A stretch of DNA of 64,000 nt, from positions 1 to 64,000 of the forward strand of contig CAVYVO010000006.1 of the NCBI GenBank assembly GCA_963771985.1, given 5' to 3'. The first letter of the stretch is position 1; each line of letters opens with the position of its first letter. Position numbers and translations under genes: made by a program. The notes under the pieces were generated by a model, which was not told where the DNA came from, did no database searches, and worked only from the letters and a program-made list of their open reading frames with translations. Of the stretch, positions 54,266 to 63,677 are shown piece after piece. Origin of the DNA: Trebonia sp963771985 (GTDB taxonomy: Bacteria; Actinomycetota; Actinomycetes; Streptosporangiales; Streptosporangiaceae).

Positions 54266-57200
54266 ATGACAGGGATGCTGGTGGGGCGCGACGCCGAGTG
54301 CGCCGCGCTCCGCCGCGCCATCGCCGCGGCGACGCAGGCGACGCAGGCGAGGGAGGCACGCGGCGCCGTCGTCATCCTGGTCGCGGGCGAGGCGGGCGCC
54401 GGGAAGACGACGCTCGCCGAGCGAGTCCTCGCGCAGGTCCCGGCCCTGGTCCTGCGCGGCCGCCCGGCCGAGTGGGCGGGGACCGCGTACGACGCGCTCG
54501 CCAGGGCACTGCGCCCCGCCGTCACCGCACGCCACCGTGAGCGGCATCCCGAGCGCGACATCCTCGCGCAGGTCATGCCCGAGCTCGGCACCCCAACGCC
54601 CGCTCCCGACACCGGCGCGCTCGCGGCGGCGGTCTGCGCGGTGCTCGCCCCTGGGCCGGCCGTGCTGTTCCTCGATGACCTGCAGTGGGCGGACGAGGCG
54701 ACCCTGGGCCTGCTGCCGCCGCTCGCCGACGCCGCCAGCGGCTCCGGATACGCCGACCCCGGCGCCGGCCGCCCCGGCGCCGACGGCCCGGCCGGGATCG
54801 CCGTCGTCGGCTGTTACCGCAGCGACGAACTCCCGCGCGGCCATCGGCTGCGCACCGTCCGCGCCCAGCTGCGCAAGGCCGGCCAGCTGACCGAGATCGA
54901 CCTGCGCCCGCTGAGCGACGGCGACGTGGGGCGGATGCTCACCGGACTGCTCGGGGCCGCCGTCGCCCCGGTGCTCGCCGACGCGGTGGCCAGCCGGGCC
55001 GACGGCCTGCCGTTCGCCGTCCAAGAGCTCGCCTTCGCGCTCCGCGACAGCGGCCGGCTGGCCTACCAGGGGGGCACCGTGACGCTGACCGGGGACGGCG
55101 CCGCCCCGGTGCCCGACGGCGTCCGGGAGGCGGTGCTGCTGCGGGCGTCCCGGCTGACCGAACCCGAGCGGGCACTCCTCGAGGCGGCCGCGGTAGCCGG
55201 GACCGAGTTCGACATCGACACGGCGGCCACCGCGGCCGCGGTGGCCGGTACCCGCGGCGGTGACCACTGGCCCGACGGGTTCACCGCCGCCGGGCTGCTG
55301 ACCGAGTTGTCGGAGGGGCGTTCCGCGTTCCGGCACGCGCTGGCTCGAGAGGCCGCGTACGCGGACATCCCGTGGTCGCGCCGCCGCCGACTCCACCGGG
55401 CGCTCGCCGCCGCGCTCACCGAGGGCCGCCCGGCGAGCGCGGGGCGCCCCGGCGGTGCCGCGCTTGTCGCGCGGCACCTGCTCGCGGCCAGGGACTTCGG
55501 CGCGGCGCGGGACGCGCTGATCGCCGCGGCGGATGAGCACTGCGCGGTGCACGCCTACCGGGACGCCGCGGGGGCGCTGCGCACGGCGCTCGAACACTGG
55601 CCGGCCGACGCCGACGCCGACGGCGACGCTGACCGGCTCGCGGTCATCGGCCGGCTCGCCCGCTGCGCCGAGATGTGCTCCGAATACGCCGATGCCGTGA
55701 CCCTGCTGCGCGAGCTCGCCGACGGTCACGAGCGCAGCGGCGACCTGGCCGCGCTCGCGGGCTCGCACCGGCGGATCGCGGTCGCGCACGAGCTGCGCGG
55801 CCAGTGGGAGGCCGCGCTCGCCGCGCGCGAGGCCGCGGCCAGCGTTTACGCGCGGGCTGGCCGCTGTGACGAGGCGGCCGCCGACCGGCTCGCGGTCGCC
55901 ACGCACCTGCGCTCGGCGGCGAGTTACTCCGCGGCCCTCGCGACGCTCAGCGTCGCGCGCGGCGACGCGCGGGCCAGCGGCCGCAAGGACCTGCTGCTGC
56001 GCGCCGACGGGCTACGCGGCAACCTGCTATCGCGCCTCGGGAACGCCGCCGAGGGCGTCACCGCCGTCCGGGCCGCGCTCGACGAGGCGCTGAAAGCCGA
56101 GCTCACCGACACCGCCGCCGAACTACAGCAGCGGCTCGCCGACTCCCTCGAGCACTCCGGCGACTACCAGGCGGCGACGGCGGCCTACGGGGCCGCGTAC
56201 CAGTACTGCGACGCGCTCGGCAAGGACGCGGTCGGGCAGCTGTGCCGGGCCTGCGCCACCGCGGTGCTGTTCACCCGCGGCGAGTGGGATCTGGCGGCCG
56301 CCGTCTGCGACGACGTGCTCGCCGAGACCGGCGCCACGCCGCACGCGCGGGCCGTGGGCGCCTGCCTGCTCGGCCTGGTCCGCGCGCTGCGCGGTGACGC
56401 CGGAGCCGCCCGCCCGCACCTGCTCGAGGCCAGCGTGCTCAGCACGCGGATCGAGCTCACGGCCGTGGAGCTGCTCTCGGCCTGGGGGCTGGCCGTCCTC
56501 GAAGACCAGGCGGGCGCCCGGACCGCGGCGACCGACCGGCTCCGGCAGGTGCTCGCCCGGGTGAACCGGACCCAGGAGCGTCACTACTGCGTTCCGGCGC
56601 TGCAGTGGGCCGCCACGTTCTTCGGCCGTCACGGCCTCGCGGACGACGCCCACGCCTGCGCGGCCGCCTTGTCGGCGATCAGCGAGGCCACCGGACAACC
56701 CGAAGCCATCGCGGCCCTCGCCCATGCCCTCGGTGAAACCCTCGTGCCGGATGACCCAGCGGCGGCCGCCCGTGAGCTGTGCCGGGCCGCAGCGATGTTC
56801 GACGACCTCGGCCTTCCGTTCCCCGCCGCGCAGGCGCGGCATCGGGGGGCGGCCGCGGCAATCGCGTCGGGTGACACGCCGGCCGCCAGGCAGCTGCTGC
56901 TCGCGGCGCGGCAGGCGGCGGAGCGCCTCGGCGCGCGGCAGCTGCTGGACGGCTGCGCCGCCGCGCTCGGCCGGCTCGGTGACAGCGAGACTGGTGGGAC
57001 TGTTGTTGAGGATGAGGTTGCCGGTTCTGCTGGTGTTCGCGGCGGGAGCGGGAGCCGCGGTGCCGGTGGCGGTGGCGGTGACAGGAAAGCCCGCGCGATC
57101 GCCGGGCTGACCGCCCGCGAGCTCGACGTCATGCGGCTGGTCGCGGACGGCAATACCGCCAAGGAAGCGGGCGCGGCGCTGTTCATCAGCCCCCGGACCG

Positions 57201-57304
57201 TGGAGATGCACGTGCAGAGCTGCCTGCTCAAGCTCGGCTGCCGTACCCGGGCCGAGGCGGTGCGGCGCCTCGCGGAAGTGGGCGCGCTGGTCACCCGACA
57301 GTGA
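54266..57304 (+). CDS. LuxR-family AAA ATPase regulator (LAL/MalT-like)
   Basis: 1,012 residues. The N-terminal ATPase has Walker A GEAGAGKT (41-48) and Walker B VLFLDDLQWAD (133-143). A long helical region resembling TPR repeats follows, and a C-terminal LuxR helix-turn-helix (LTARELDVMRLVADGNTAKEAGAALFISPRTVEMHVQSCLLKLG) completes the layout. This is the LAL class (large ATP-binding LuxR regulators) that activate sugar or secondary-metabolite genes on ligand sensing. The linker before the HTH is Gly/Arg-rich. It overlaps the convergent acyl-CoA ligase gene as currently read. Confidence 0.95.
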   Translation: MTGMLVGRDAECAALRRAIAAATQATQAREARGAVVILVAGEAGAGKTTLAERVLAQVPALVLRGRPAEWAGTAYDALARALRPAVTARHRERHPERDILAQVMPELGTPTPAPDTGALAAAVCAVLAPGPAVLFLDDLQWADEATLGLLPPLADAASGSGYADPGAGRPGADGPAGIAVVGCYRSDELPRGHRLRTVRAQLRKAGQLTEIDLRPLSDGDVGRMLTGLLGAAVAPVLADAVASRADGLPFAVQELAFALRDSGRLAYQGGTVTLTGDGAAPVPDGVREAVLLRASRLTEPERALLEAAAVAGTEFDIDTAATAAAVAGTRGGDHWPDGFTAAGLLTELSEGRSAFRHALAREAAYADIPWSRRRRLHRALAAALTEGRPASAGRPGGAALVARHLLAARDFGAARDALIAAADEHCAVHAYRDAAGALRTALEHWPADADADGDADRLAVIGRLARCAEMCSEYADAVTLLRELADGHERSGDLAALAGSHRRIAVAHELRGQWEAALAAREAAASVYARAGRCDEAAADRLAVATHLRSAASYSAALATLSVARGDARASGRKDLLLRADGLRGNLLSRLGNAAEGVTAVRAALDEALKAELTDTAAELQQRLADSLEHSGDYQAATAAYGAAYQYCDALGKDAVGQLCRACATAVLFTRGEWDLAAAVCDDVLAETGATPHARAVGACLLGLVRALRGDAGAARPHLLEASVLSTRIELTAVELLSAWGLAVLEDQAGARTAATDRLRQVLARVNRTQERHYCVPALQWAATFFGRHGLADDAHACAAALSAISEATGQPEAIAALAHALGETLVPDDPAAAARELCRAAAMFDDLGLPFPAAQARHRGAAAAIASGDTPAARQLLLAARQAAERLGARQLLDGCAAALGRLGDSETGGTVVEDEVAGSAGVRGGSGSRGAGGGGGDRKARAIAGLTARELDVMRLVADGNTAKEAGAALFISPRTVEMHVQSCLLKLGCRTRAEAVRRLAEVGALVTRQ

Positions 57305-59435
57305 CTGCCTGCGTCAGCTTAGCGGGCTCCTGTCCCGGGCTGGCCGAGCTCAGGGACGGCGCGGGACGGCGAGCGCGTCCACCGCGACGACGCCGGCCTG
57401 GCCCGCAGATCAGCGGGTTGATGTCGAAGGCATCGAGGAGGTGGCCGAGCTCCGACACCAGCACGCTGAAGCTGACGAGGGCGGCGGCGATCGCGCCGGT
57501 GTCGCACGGCGGGCTGCCGCGCACCCCGGCGAGCACCTCCGCGAAGCGGAGCCGGCTGATCATGCCAGCGGCGGCAGCGGGGTGAAGCGGGGGAAGCGCC
57601 ACGGTACGTTCAGGAAAATAATTAGCGAGAAGGCCACCGGGACCAGTCACGATGAGCTCGCCGAGCGCCTGGTCACGGGCCATCCCTATGATCACCTCAG
57701 GGCCGGGCGTGACCATCGGGGAGACCGTGACGCGGGGGCCGAGGCGGGCGGCGAGATCGGTGTAGGCCGCGGTCAGCTCGGCGCGGGAAGCGACGCCCAG
57801 GCGTACGCCGGCGACGTCCGATTTGTGGGCGATACCCGGCTCGTCCGTCTTGACCGCGACCGGGTAACCGGTCGCGTCCGCCGCGGCCAGCGCCGCCGCC
57901 AGCGTACTCGCCGGCCGCGCCACCGCGGCCGGGATGCCGTAGTCGCGCAGCAAGTCCAGCAGGCCAGCCCCTGCCAGGCCGGCCGCGAGCCGGGCCGCCC
58001 AGCGGTCACGGCGGGCGACATCGGGCGGCGGCGGCGCGGGAGGCGGCGCGGGGGGCGGCGACAGCAGGTGGCGCAGCGCCAGCAGCCCGCTCCTGGTGGA
58101 CTCCAGCACCGGCACTCCCCCGCGACGGAGCCGGGCGGCGAGATCAGCGTTGATCGCGGCGGGGACCGAGGCGAGCACGGTCACCGGCTTGGCGGTCCGC
58201 GCCGCCGCCGCGAGCACGGCGCTGGGGTAGGAGTCGTCGCCGTCGAATTCGGGCACCAGGTCCACGGCGAGCGCCACCGCGCCCACGCCGGGATCGTCGG
58301 CCAGCGTGGTCAGCGCGGCCGTGAACAGTTCCTCGGCGTCCCGGCCGGTCCCCCACACGTCGAGCGGGTTGGCCGGCTCGAGGCTGGGGTCGAGCACGTC
58401 CGCGAGCCGCCGTTTGGTGGTCGCGGACAGCGCCGCGAACTCGACGCCTGTCGCCGCCGCCACGTCCGCCACATGGGCCCGCTCGAACCCGGAGTCGTGC
58501 ACGGTCGCGAGCCGCCCGCCCGCGGTCGCGCGGCGGCCCGCGCACAGCAGCTCGAGCGTGTCCGCCAGTTCCGCCAGATCGCCGGCCAGGTGCACGCCGT
58601 AGGCGGACGCCAGCGCCTGCCACGCGCCGTCGCCCGCGGCGAGCGCGCCGGAATGCGCGGCCACCATCGACCGGCCCGTCGCGGACGCCCCGGCGGCGAG
58701 CAGCACGACCGGGACGTCGCGGCCGGCGGCCGTAGTGAGGACGTCCCGCAGCAACGGCCCGTCGCGGATCGCCTCAAGCACGAGGGCGAGCACCTTCGTC
58801 TCCGGCAGGCCGAGCGCGTACCGGGCGTACGCGGCGGCCGGCGTGACGAGCTCCTGCCCGGACGAGACCGCGACCGAGAACCCGAACGCCCGCCGGCAGC
58901 GCAGCAGCGCCGAGAACACCGAGCCGGAGTGCGTGACCAGCGCGACCGGGCCCGCCGGCAGCGAATCGGGCTCGGCGTACCCGATCGCCCGCAGCCCGCG
59001 CGCCACGTTCACGAACCCCATGCATCCCGCGCCGCACACCGGAAGCCCCGCGTCTCGCGCGATGGCCGAGATCCTGTCTCTCAGCCCCGGGGAGTCTGCC
59101 GGGTCAAAGGCAGAACCGAATATCACCACTGAACGGGCCGTGGCGTCTGCGCACGCCTTCACCTGATCCTCGAGCGCGGCGTCGGGCACGGCGAGCAGGG
59201 CCAGGTCCACGGGCCCGGGCAGCGCTGCCAGGCTTGGGTAGGCCCGGTACGGGCCGATCGTGTCGTAGCGCGGATTGACCAGGTACATCGCCGGGTTGCT
59301 CGGCGACTTCGCGACCTCGCCGATCATGCGCGAGCCGAGGCTGCCCGGCCGCGGCGAGGCGCCGACGAGTGCCACGCTGCGCGCCTCGAGCATGACCGTG
59401 AGCGGGTCCTTATCCGTCATCGCCGCCGCTGTCAT
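57291..59435 (-). CDS. ADP-forming acyl-CoA ligase (acetate-CoA ligase family), C-terminal frameshift
   Basis: About 700 residues. The CoA-binding domain is at the N-terminus (MLEARSVALVGASPRPGSLG), followed by CoA-ligase domains (CGAGCMGFVN; VTHSGSVFSALLRC) and a C-terminal ATP-grasp domain (YPVAVKTDEPGIAHKSDVAGVRLG, DINPLICGP). It makes or breaks acyl-CoA with ADP. The last residues after ICGP are out of register; removing one G near 57397 gives GPAGVVAVDALAVPRRP and a stop at 57350, which also removes the overlap with the LuxR gene. The start ATG 59435 overlaps the stop of the FAD enzyme gene by 4 bp. Confidence 0.9.
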   Translation of the reverse strand: MTAAAMTDKDPLTVMLEARSVALVGASPRPGSLGSRMIGEVAKSPSNPAMYLVNPRYDTIGPYRAYPSLAALPGPVDLALLAVPDAALEDQVKACADATARSVVIFGSAFDPADSPGLRDRISAIARDAGLPVCGAGCMGFVNVARGLRAIGYAEPDSLPAGPVALVTHSGSVFSALLRCRRAFGFSVAVSSGQELVTPAAAYARYALGLPETKVLALVLEAIRDGPLLRDVLTTAAGRDVPVVLLAAGASATGRSMVAAHSGALAAGDGAWQALASAYGVHLAGDLAELADTLELLCAGRRATAGGRLATVHDSGFERAHVADVAAATGVEFAALSATTKRRLADVLDPSLEPANPLDVWGTGRDAEELFTAALTTLADDPGVGAVALAVDLVPEFDGDDSYPSAVLAAAARTAKPVTVLASVPAAINADLAARLRRGGVPVLESTRSGLLALRHLLSPPPAPPPAPPPPDVARRDRWAARLAAGLAGAGLLDLLRDYGIPAAVARPASTLAAALAAADATGYPVAVKTDEPGIAHKSDVAGVRLGVASRAELTAAYTDLAARLGPRVTVSPMVTPGPEVIIGMARDQALGELIVTGPGGLLANYFPERTVALPPLHPAAAAGMISRLRFAEVLAGVRGSPPCDTGAIAAALVSFSVLVSELGHLLDAFDINPLICGPGRRRRGGRARRPAPSLSSASPGQEPAKLTQAVTVG

Positions 59436-61078
59436 CGCCGCCGCTTCTTGCGCTCGTTCTTGCGCTCGTCGCGGCGGTCGGCGATCGCCGCTTTCGCGGC
59501 CTGCATGCCCGGGATGCCGCACACCCCGCCGCCCGCGTGGGTGGCCGAGCTCGCGTAGTACAGGTGGCGGACCGGTGTCCGGTAGTCCGCGAAGCCGGGC
59601 GCCGGGCGCATGTGGAACAGCTGCTCGAGGGACAGCTCGCCGTGGAAGATGTTGCCGCCGATCAGCCCGTAGTCGTGCTCCATGTCGTAGGGGCCCACGA
59701 CGTCCCTGTGGATGATGGCGCTCTTGAAGTTGGGCGCGACCTCGTTGTAGGTATCGATCACCCGGTCGGCGTATTTCTCCAGCTCCTCGCGGTGCGGCTG
59801 GGTACTCCAGGTCGCCGGGACCCACTGGGTGAACAGCGACATGATGTGGTAGCCCTCGGGGCACAAGGTCTTGTCGAACGCGGTGGGGATCACGCCGTCG
59901 GAGAAGGGCCGCTGGGCGGGCCGGCCTTCACGGGCGTCGATGAACGCGCGCTCGATGTACTCCATGCTGGGCGCCATCTCCACCGACCCGGTGTGGTGCT
60001 CCTGCAGGCGGGTGCCGGGGTTGGCGGTGAAGTCGGGGAGTTCGGCCAGCGCGAGGTTGACCTTCACGACGCCGGAGCGGGTCTTCCACCGCTCGATGTC
60101 CTGGGCGAAGTCGTCGGGGAGGTGCTCGCGGCCTACGTGGTCGAGGAACGCCGTCTTGGGGTGCAGGGAGGTGACGACTATTCTTGCTGTTATCTCTTCG
60201 CCGGTGTCGAGGGCGACGCCTTTGGCGCGGCCGGTCGCAGGGTCGACGATGATCTTGGCGACGCATGAGCCGGTCCTGATCGTCGCGCCGTTCTCGCGCG
60301 CGGCGCCGGCGATGGCCGCGGCGACCGCGCCCATGCCGCCCTCGGGGAACCCCCAGCTGCCCAGCCGCCCGTCCCCCACGTCGCCGATCGAGTGGTGGGC
60401 CATCACGTACGCGGTGCCCGGCTCGTAGGGGCCGGCCCAGGTACCGATCACCCCGTTGACCGCGAGGGCGCCCTTGATCTGCGGTGACTCGAACCAGTCG
60501 TCGAGCAGGTCGGCGATCGACATCGTCATCAGCCGGGTGACGTCGGCCACGGTGCGGACGTCGAGACCCCGGTGGCGCCAGGCCAGCTTGAGCGTGCTGA
60601 GGAGGTCGCCCGGCTTGTGCGAGCCGATCGTGGGCGGCACGGTCAGCAGCAGCGGGCCCAGGACGTCGGCCAGGCCCGCGAGCCAGGCGTTCCAGCGCGG
60701 GTACGCGTCCGCGTCCTTCTTCGACCAGCGGGCGATCTCGTCGTAGCTGCGCTGGGAGTCGTCCTCGTACAGGGTGAGCGAGCCGCCCTCGGGGAACGCC
60801 TGGTAGTACGGGCCCATGGGGAAGACCTTGTAGCCGTGCCTGGCCAGGTTGAGGTCCTTTTCGATGGTGGGCGGGAGCAGCGACATCACGTAGGACAGCC
60901 GGGTGACGTTGAAGTCGGGGGCGTCCGGCCACGGCGCCTCGGTGGTCGCGGCGCCGCCGGCACGCTGGCGGGCCTCGAGGACGAGCGTCTTCGCGCCGGA
61001 TCTCGCCAGGTAGGCGGCCGCGACCAGCCCGTTGTGCCCGCCGCCGACGACGATCGCGTCGTAGCTTTCGGTTGCCAT
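59432..61078 (-). CDS. Phytoene-desaturase-like FAD oxidoreductase (PYROXD2 type), copy 2
   Basis: 548 residues. FAD-binding motif: DAIVVGGGHNGLVAAAYLARSGAKTLVLEARQR. The C-terminal block GLIGGNIFHGELSLEQLFHM, RTPVRHLYYASSATHAGGGVCGIPGMQAAK matches the paralogue at 38892-40523. The substrate is unknown. It is co-translated with the acyl-CoA ligase gene downstream (ATGA overlap), divergent from the TetR gene, and shares the TetR-type operator with it, so it probably belongs to the same regulon. A short run of AT-ending codons (EITARIVV) occurs near 60180. Confidence 0.93.
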   Translation of the reverse strand: MATESYDAIVVGGGHNGLVAAAYLARSGAKTLVLEARQRAGGAATTEAPWPDAPDFNVTRLSYVMSLLPPTIEKDLNLARHGYKVFPMGPYYQAFPEGGSLTLYEDDSQRSYDEIARWSKKDADAYPRWNAWLAGLADVLGPLLLTVPPTIGSHKPGDLLSTLKLAWRHRGLDVRTVADVTRLMTMSIADLLDDWFESPQIKGALAVNGVIGTWAGPYEPGTAYVMAHHSIGDVGDGRLGSWGFPEGGMGAVAAAIAGAARENGATIRTGSCVAKIIVDPATGRAKGVALDTGEEITARIVVTSLHPKTAFLDHVGREHLPDDFAQDIERWKTRSGVVKVNLALAELPDFTANPGTRLQEHHTGSVEMAPSMEYIERAFIDAREGRPAQRPFSDGVIPTAFDKTLCPEGYHIMSLFTQWVPATWSTQPHREELEKYADRVIDTYNEVAPNFKSAIIHRDVVGPYDMEHDYGLIGGNIFHGELSLEQLFHMRPAPGFADYRTPVRHLYYASSATHAGGGVCGIPGMQAAKAAIADRRDERKNERKKRRR

Positions 61079-61137
61079 GGTGTTCGCCCTTTCCGGGTGT
61101 CTGCGCTTTCCGGGTGTCTGCGCTGCCGCTGCAACGT

Positions 61138-61157
61138 TTGACTGAACATTCAGTCTA
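61138..61157. promoter_or_regulatory. TetR-type operator next to the TetR gene
   Basis: TTGACTGAACATTCAGTCTA contains ACTGAACATTCAGT (61141-61154), the exact reverse complement of the palindrome at 18698-18711. The position between the divergent FAD enzyme and TetR genes suits autoregulation and control of both. Confidence 0.75.
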
Positions 61158-61228
61158 GAAGCCTGCTACGATACCGACAAGGTCACCGGGTGAAGGCGCC
61201 GCGGGGACACGGGCTCGGGACGGGGTCG

Positions 61229-61894
61229 ATGGCACAGGGATCAGCGGCGGAGCAGGGGGCGGAACAGCGGCGCGAGCAGATGCTGCGGGCCGCCCTGACG
61301 GTGATCGTGGAGCGGGGCTACGCAGACACCCGGATCGCCGACGTCGCCGAGCGCGCCGGCACCAGCCCGGCGCTGGTCATCTACTACTTCAAGACCCGCG
61401 ACCAGCTGCTCACGGAGGCGCTGCGGTACTCGGAGGACGCGTGGTACGCGGCCGGGGTGCAGCGCCTGGAGTCGATCACGACGGCGGCCGGGCAGCTCAC
61501 CGAGCTGATCGCGATGACCTGCCTGCCGGACACCGACCCGGCGCCGCGCAACGAATGGCTGCTCTGGCTCGACCTGTGGGCACTGTCGCCGCGCAACGCC
61601 GGCGTCGCCGCCGTCCGCCGCAAGTTCGACGAGCGGTGGCGCGAGACGATCCGCACTATCGTGCTGGCCGGCCAGGAGGCCGGCGAGTTCGCGGCGGTCG
61701 ACGCCGAAGAGTTCGCGGTCACCCTCTCGGCGCTGCTCGATGGCATGGCCGTACAAATCGCGCTGGAAGACGCTGACGTAACGCCGTCGCGTGCCTATGA
61801 TCTCGCCATGCGGTACGCCGCCGGGCAGCTCAAGTTCAACTGGGACCCAGCCGCCGCCTCCGTCGCGGGCAGGCGGTCGCGGAAACGGAGATGA
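61229..61894 (+). CDS. TetR-family regulator (BetI-like C-terminus)
   Basis: 221 residues from ATG 61229; an in-frame GTG at 61190 is an alternative. The helix-turn-helix is RREQMLRAALTVIVERGYADTRIADVAERAGTSPALVIYYFKTRDQLL. The C-terminal domain (WLLWLDLWALSPRNAGVAAVRRKFDERWRETIR) resembles the BetI/TetR_C_6 class, often linked to amine and betaine catabolism. It overlaps the ABC ATPase gene by 4 bp. It probably binds the ACTGAA-TG-TTCAGT sites found here and at two promoters near 16-19 kb. Confidence 0.95.
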   Translation: MAQGSAAEQGAEQRREQMLRAALTVIVERGYADTRIADVAERAGTSPALVIYYFKTRDQLLTEALRYSEDAWYAAGVQRLESITTAAGQLTELIAMTCLPDTDPAPRNEWLLWLDLWALSPRNAGVAAVRRKFDERWRETIRTIVLAGQEAGEFAAVDAEEFAVTLSALLDGMAVQIALEDADVTPSRAYDLAMRYAAGQLKFNWDPAAASVAGRRSRKRR

Positions 61895-63027
61895 CAGTCA
61901 TGGCCGGAGGAAGCATCGAGCTCGCGGGACTGTGCAAACGGTTCGGCGACGCCGTTGCGGTGGACTGCATCGACCTGTCCGTGGCCAGCGGCGAGTTCTT
62001 CTCGCTGCTCGGCCCCTCCGGCTGCGGCAAGACGACCACGCTGCGGCTGATCGCGGGCTTCGAGCAGCCGACGGCCGGCCGGATCCTGCTGGACGAGGCC
62101 GATGTGTCCGCGGTGCCGCCGCACAGGCGCAACGTCAACACGGTGTTCCAGAGCTACGCGCTGTTCCCGTTCCTGTCGGTGTTCGACAACGTGGCGTTCG
62201 GGCTGCGCTATGCGCGGGCGACCAAGGCCGAGCTGCGGACCCGGGTGGGCGACGCGCTCTCGCTGGTATCGATGACCGGGTTCGCGTCCCGGCGCCCGTC
62301 GCAGCTGTCCGGCGGCCAGCAGCAGCGGGTGGCGCTGGCGCGGGCCCTGGTGCTGAACCCGGCGGTGCTGCTGCTGGACGAGCCGCTCGGCGCGCTGGAC
62401 GCCAAGCTGCGCCGCTCGCTCAAGGTCGAGCTCAAGGCCCTGCAGGAGCGCGTCGGGATCACCTTCCTCTACGTCACCCACGACCAGGAGGAAGCGCTGA
62501 CGATGTCCGACCGGCTGGCCGTGATGGAGGCAGGCCGGATCGCGCAGATCGGCACCCCGCGGGAGGTGTACGAGGAGCCCGCCGACTCCTATGTCGCGGA
62601 CTTTCTCGGCGCGGCGAACTTGATGGACATCCTTGTTTCCGAACGTACGCATGGCTCCGCCGCGATCTTGAAGCTGGGCGAGGTGGCGTTGTCGACGTCG
62701 CACGCGTGCGCGGCCGCGCCGGGCGAGCGGGCGCACGCGGTGATCCGCCCGGAGCGGGTGCGCGTCGAGCCCCACGGTTCGGCCGGCGACAACCGCGTGC
62801 CGGCCATGGTGGAGCGGGTCGTCTTCCTCGGCGCCGCCACCCAGGTCATGCTCCGCCTGGCCACGGGCGCCTCGCTCCAGGCGCTGCTGCAGAACGACGG
62901 TGATTCCGCCGCCGGAACCCTGGCCCAGGGCACCCCGGTGCACGCCTACCTCCCCCCGGACGCGCTCCGCGTCCTGCCGGAATCGGCGGCCGCCGCCGCG
63001 CCGGCGGCGCCCCCGCTGGCGAGCTAG
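61891..63027 (+). CDS. PotA-type ABC transporter ATP-binding protein
   Basis: 378 residues. Walker A GPSGCGKTTT (41-50), Q-loop FQSYALFPF, signature QLSGGQQQRVALARAL, Walker B VLLLDEPLGALD, and switch LYVTHDQEEALTMSD. The C-terminal TOBE-like domain (HAVIRPERVRVEPHG) places it in the polyamine/sugar/Fe importer class. It overlaps the TetR gene (ATGA). Binding-protein and permease genes should follow in this class, but noncoding repeats follow instead, so its partners are elsewhere or lost. Confidence 0.94.
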   Translation: MTVMAGGSIELAGLCKRFGDAVAVDCIDLSVASGEFFSLLGPSGCGKTTTLRLIAGFEQPTAGRILLDEADVSAVPPHRRNVNTVFQSYALFPFLSVFDNVAFGLRYARATKAELRTRVGDALSLVSMTGFASRRPSQLSGGQQQRVALARALVLNPAVLLLDEPLGALDAKLRRSLKVELKALQERVGITFLYVTHDQEEALTMSDRLAVMEAGRIAQIGTPREVYEEPADSYVADFLGAANLMDILVSERTHGSAAILKLGEVALSTSHACAAAPGERAHAVIRPERVRVEPHGSAGDNRVPAMVERVVFLGAATQVMLRLATGASLQALLQNDGDSAAGTLAQGTPVHAYLPPDALRVLPESAAAAAPAAPPLAS

Positions 63028-63066
63028 CACCCCGCCGGGGCCCACTGGGGCCGGGCCACCAGGCCC

Positions 63067-63084
63067 ACCGATTGCGCGATCGAC
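63067..63084. repeat. Variant 18-bp palindrome
   Basis: ACCGATTGCGCGATCGAC differs from GTCGATTGCGCAATCGAC at three positions and lies 40 bp after the ABC ATPase stop. The following CACACTGGGGC resembles the spacer beside the palindrome at 8410. Confidence 0.55.
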
Positions 63085-63359
63085 CACACTGGGGCAAGCA
63101 CACCGGAACAACCTGAGTTCGCGGCGTGCCGGACACGGCCACCCGTTCCACACTTATCTCCCGTTACGGGAAGCTCTGTTCCCTCGGCACCGGCCGGGCT
63201 TCGATTGCAGATTCCCGTGTCATGGCACCGGAAATCGCAATCAGAGCAGCGTGCGTCACGCACAAAAGCCGCATTCCGGACAGCTCTGCACGCGCCGCCT
63301 CGTTGGCTGTGCACGGTGGTACATGAGTTGCCCATGGGAACCACCCGTGCAGCCCGTTC

Positions 63360-63430
63360 CATGATCACGAAGCTTTTTCGTACGTATAAGATGAATTATT
63401 TACGTCGTGAAAAATGTTTTCGCGATCATG
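63360..63430. repeat. Intact 71-bp hairpin element
   Basis: Starts CATGATCACGAAGC and ends TTTTCGCGATCATG, which are inverted arms (12 of 14 match). The AT-rich centre (GATGAATTATTTACGTCGTG) matches the copy at 22008 and the IS-split copy at 27610/29811. Confidence 0.8.
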
Positions 63431-63677
63431 CGGGCTGACGGACTGCCGCCGGGCCCGGGAAGATTGCCCGCTGTGACTCATGTGACCGGACGGGCTGCAG
63501 GGGCCCGTGGTCACCACCGGATACGGGCACTGAACCGCTCGCACAATCCCGCCCGCTCCGCCCAGCATCGCCAGACGAATAGCCGGCGGGTCCTGGACCA
63601 TGCCGATCGCGCGATCGGGATCGTGCAGGCCTGGGGCGGGCGGAATGTCCGGGGATCTCGCGGGGTTGGCGGTGGAC

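Larger units (their letters stand above)
63028..63677. other. Long noncoding stretch with repeat elements
   Basis: 650 bp without a convincing gene. It contains a variant 18-bp palindrome (63067-63084), the intact 71-bp hairpin element (63360-63430), and another 16-bp palindrome CCGATCGCGCGATCGG (63603-63618). Transport permease genes would be expected here after the ABC ATPase gene. Confidence 0.6.

Noticed and set aside
53156..55906. 916-codon minus-strand open frame
   Set aside because: It is antisense to the methyltransferase and LuxR genes and has the Arg/Gly-rich composition expected of a shadow frame.
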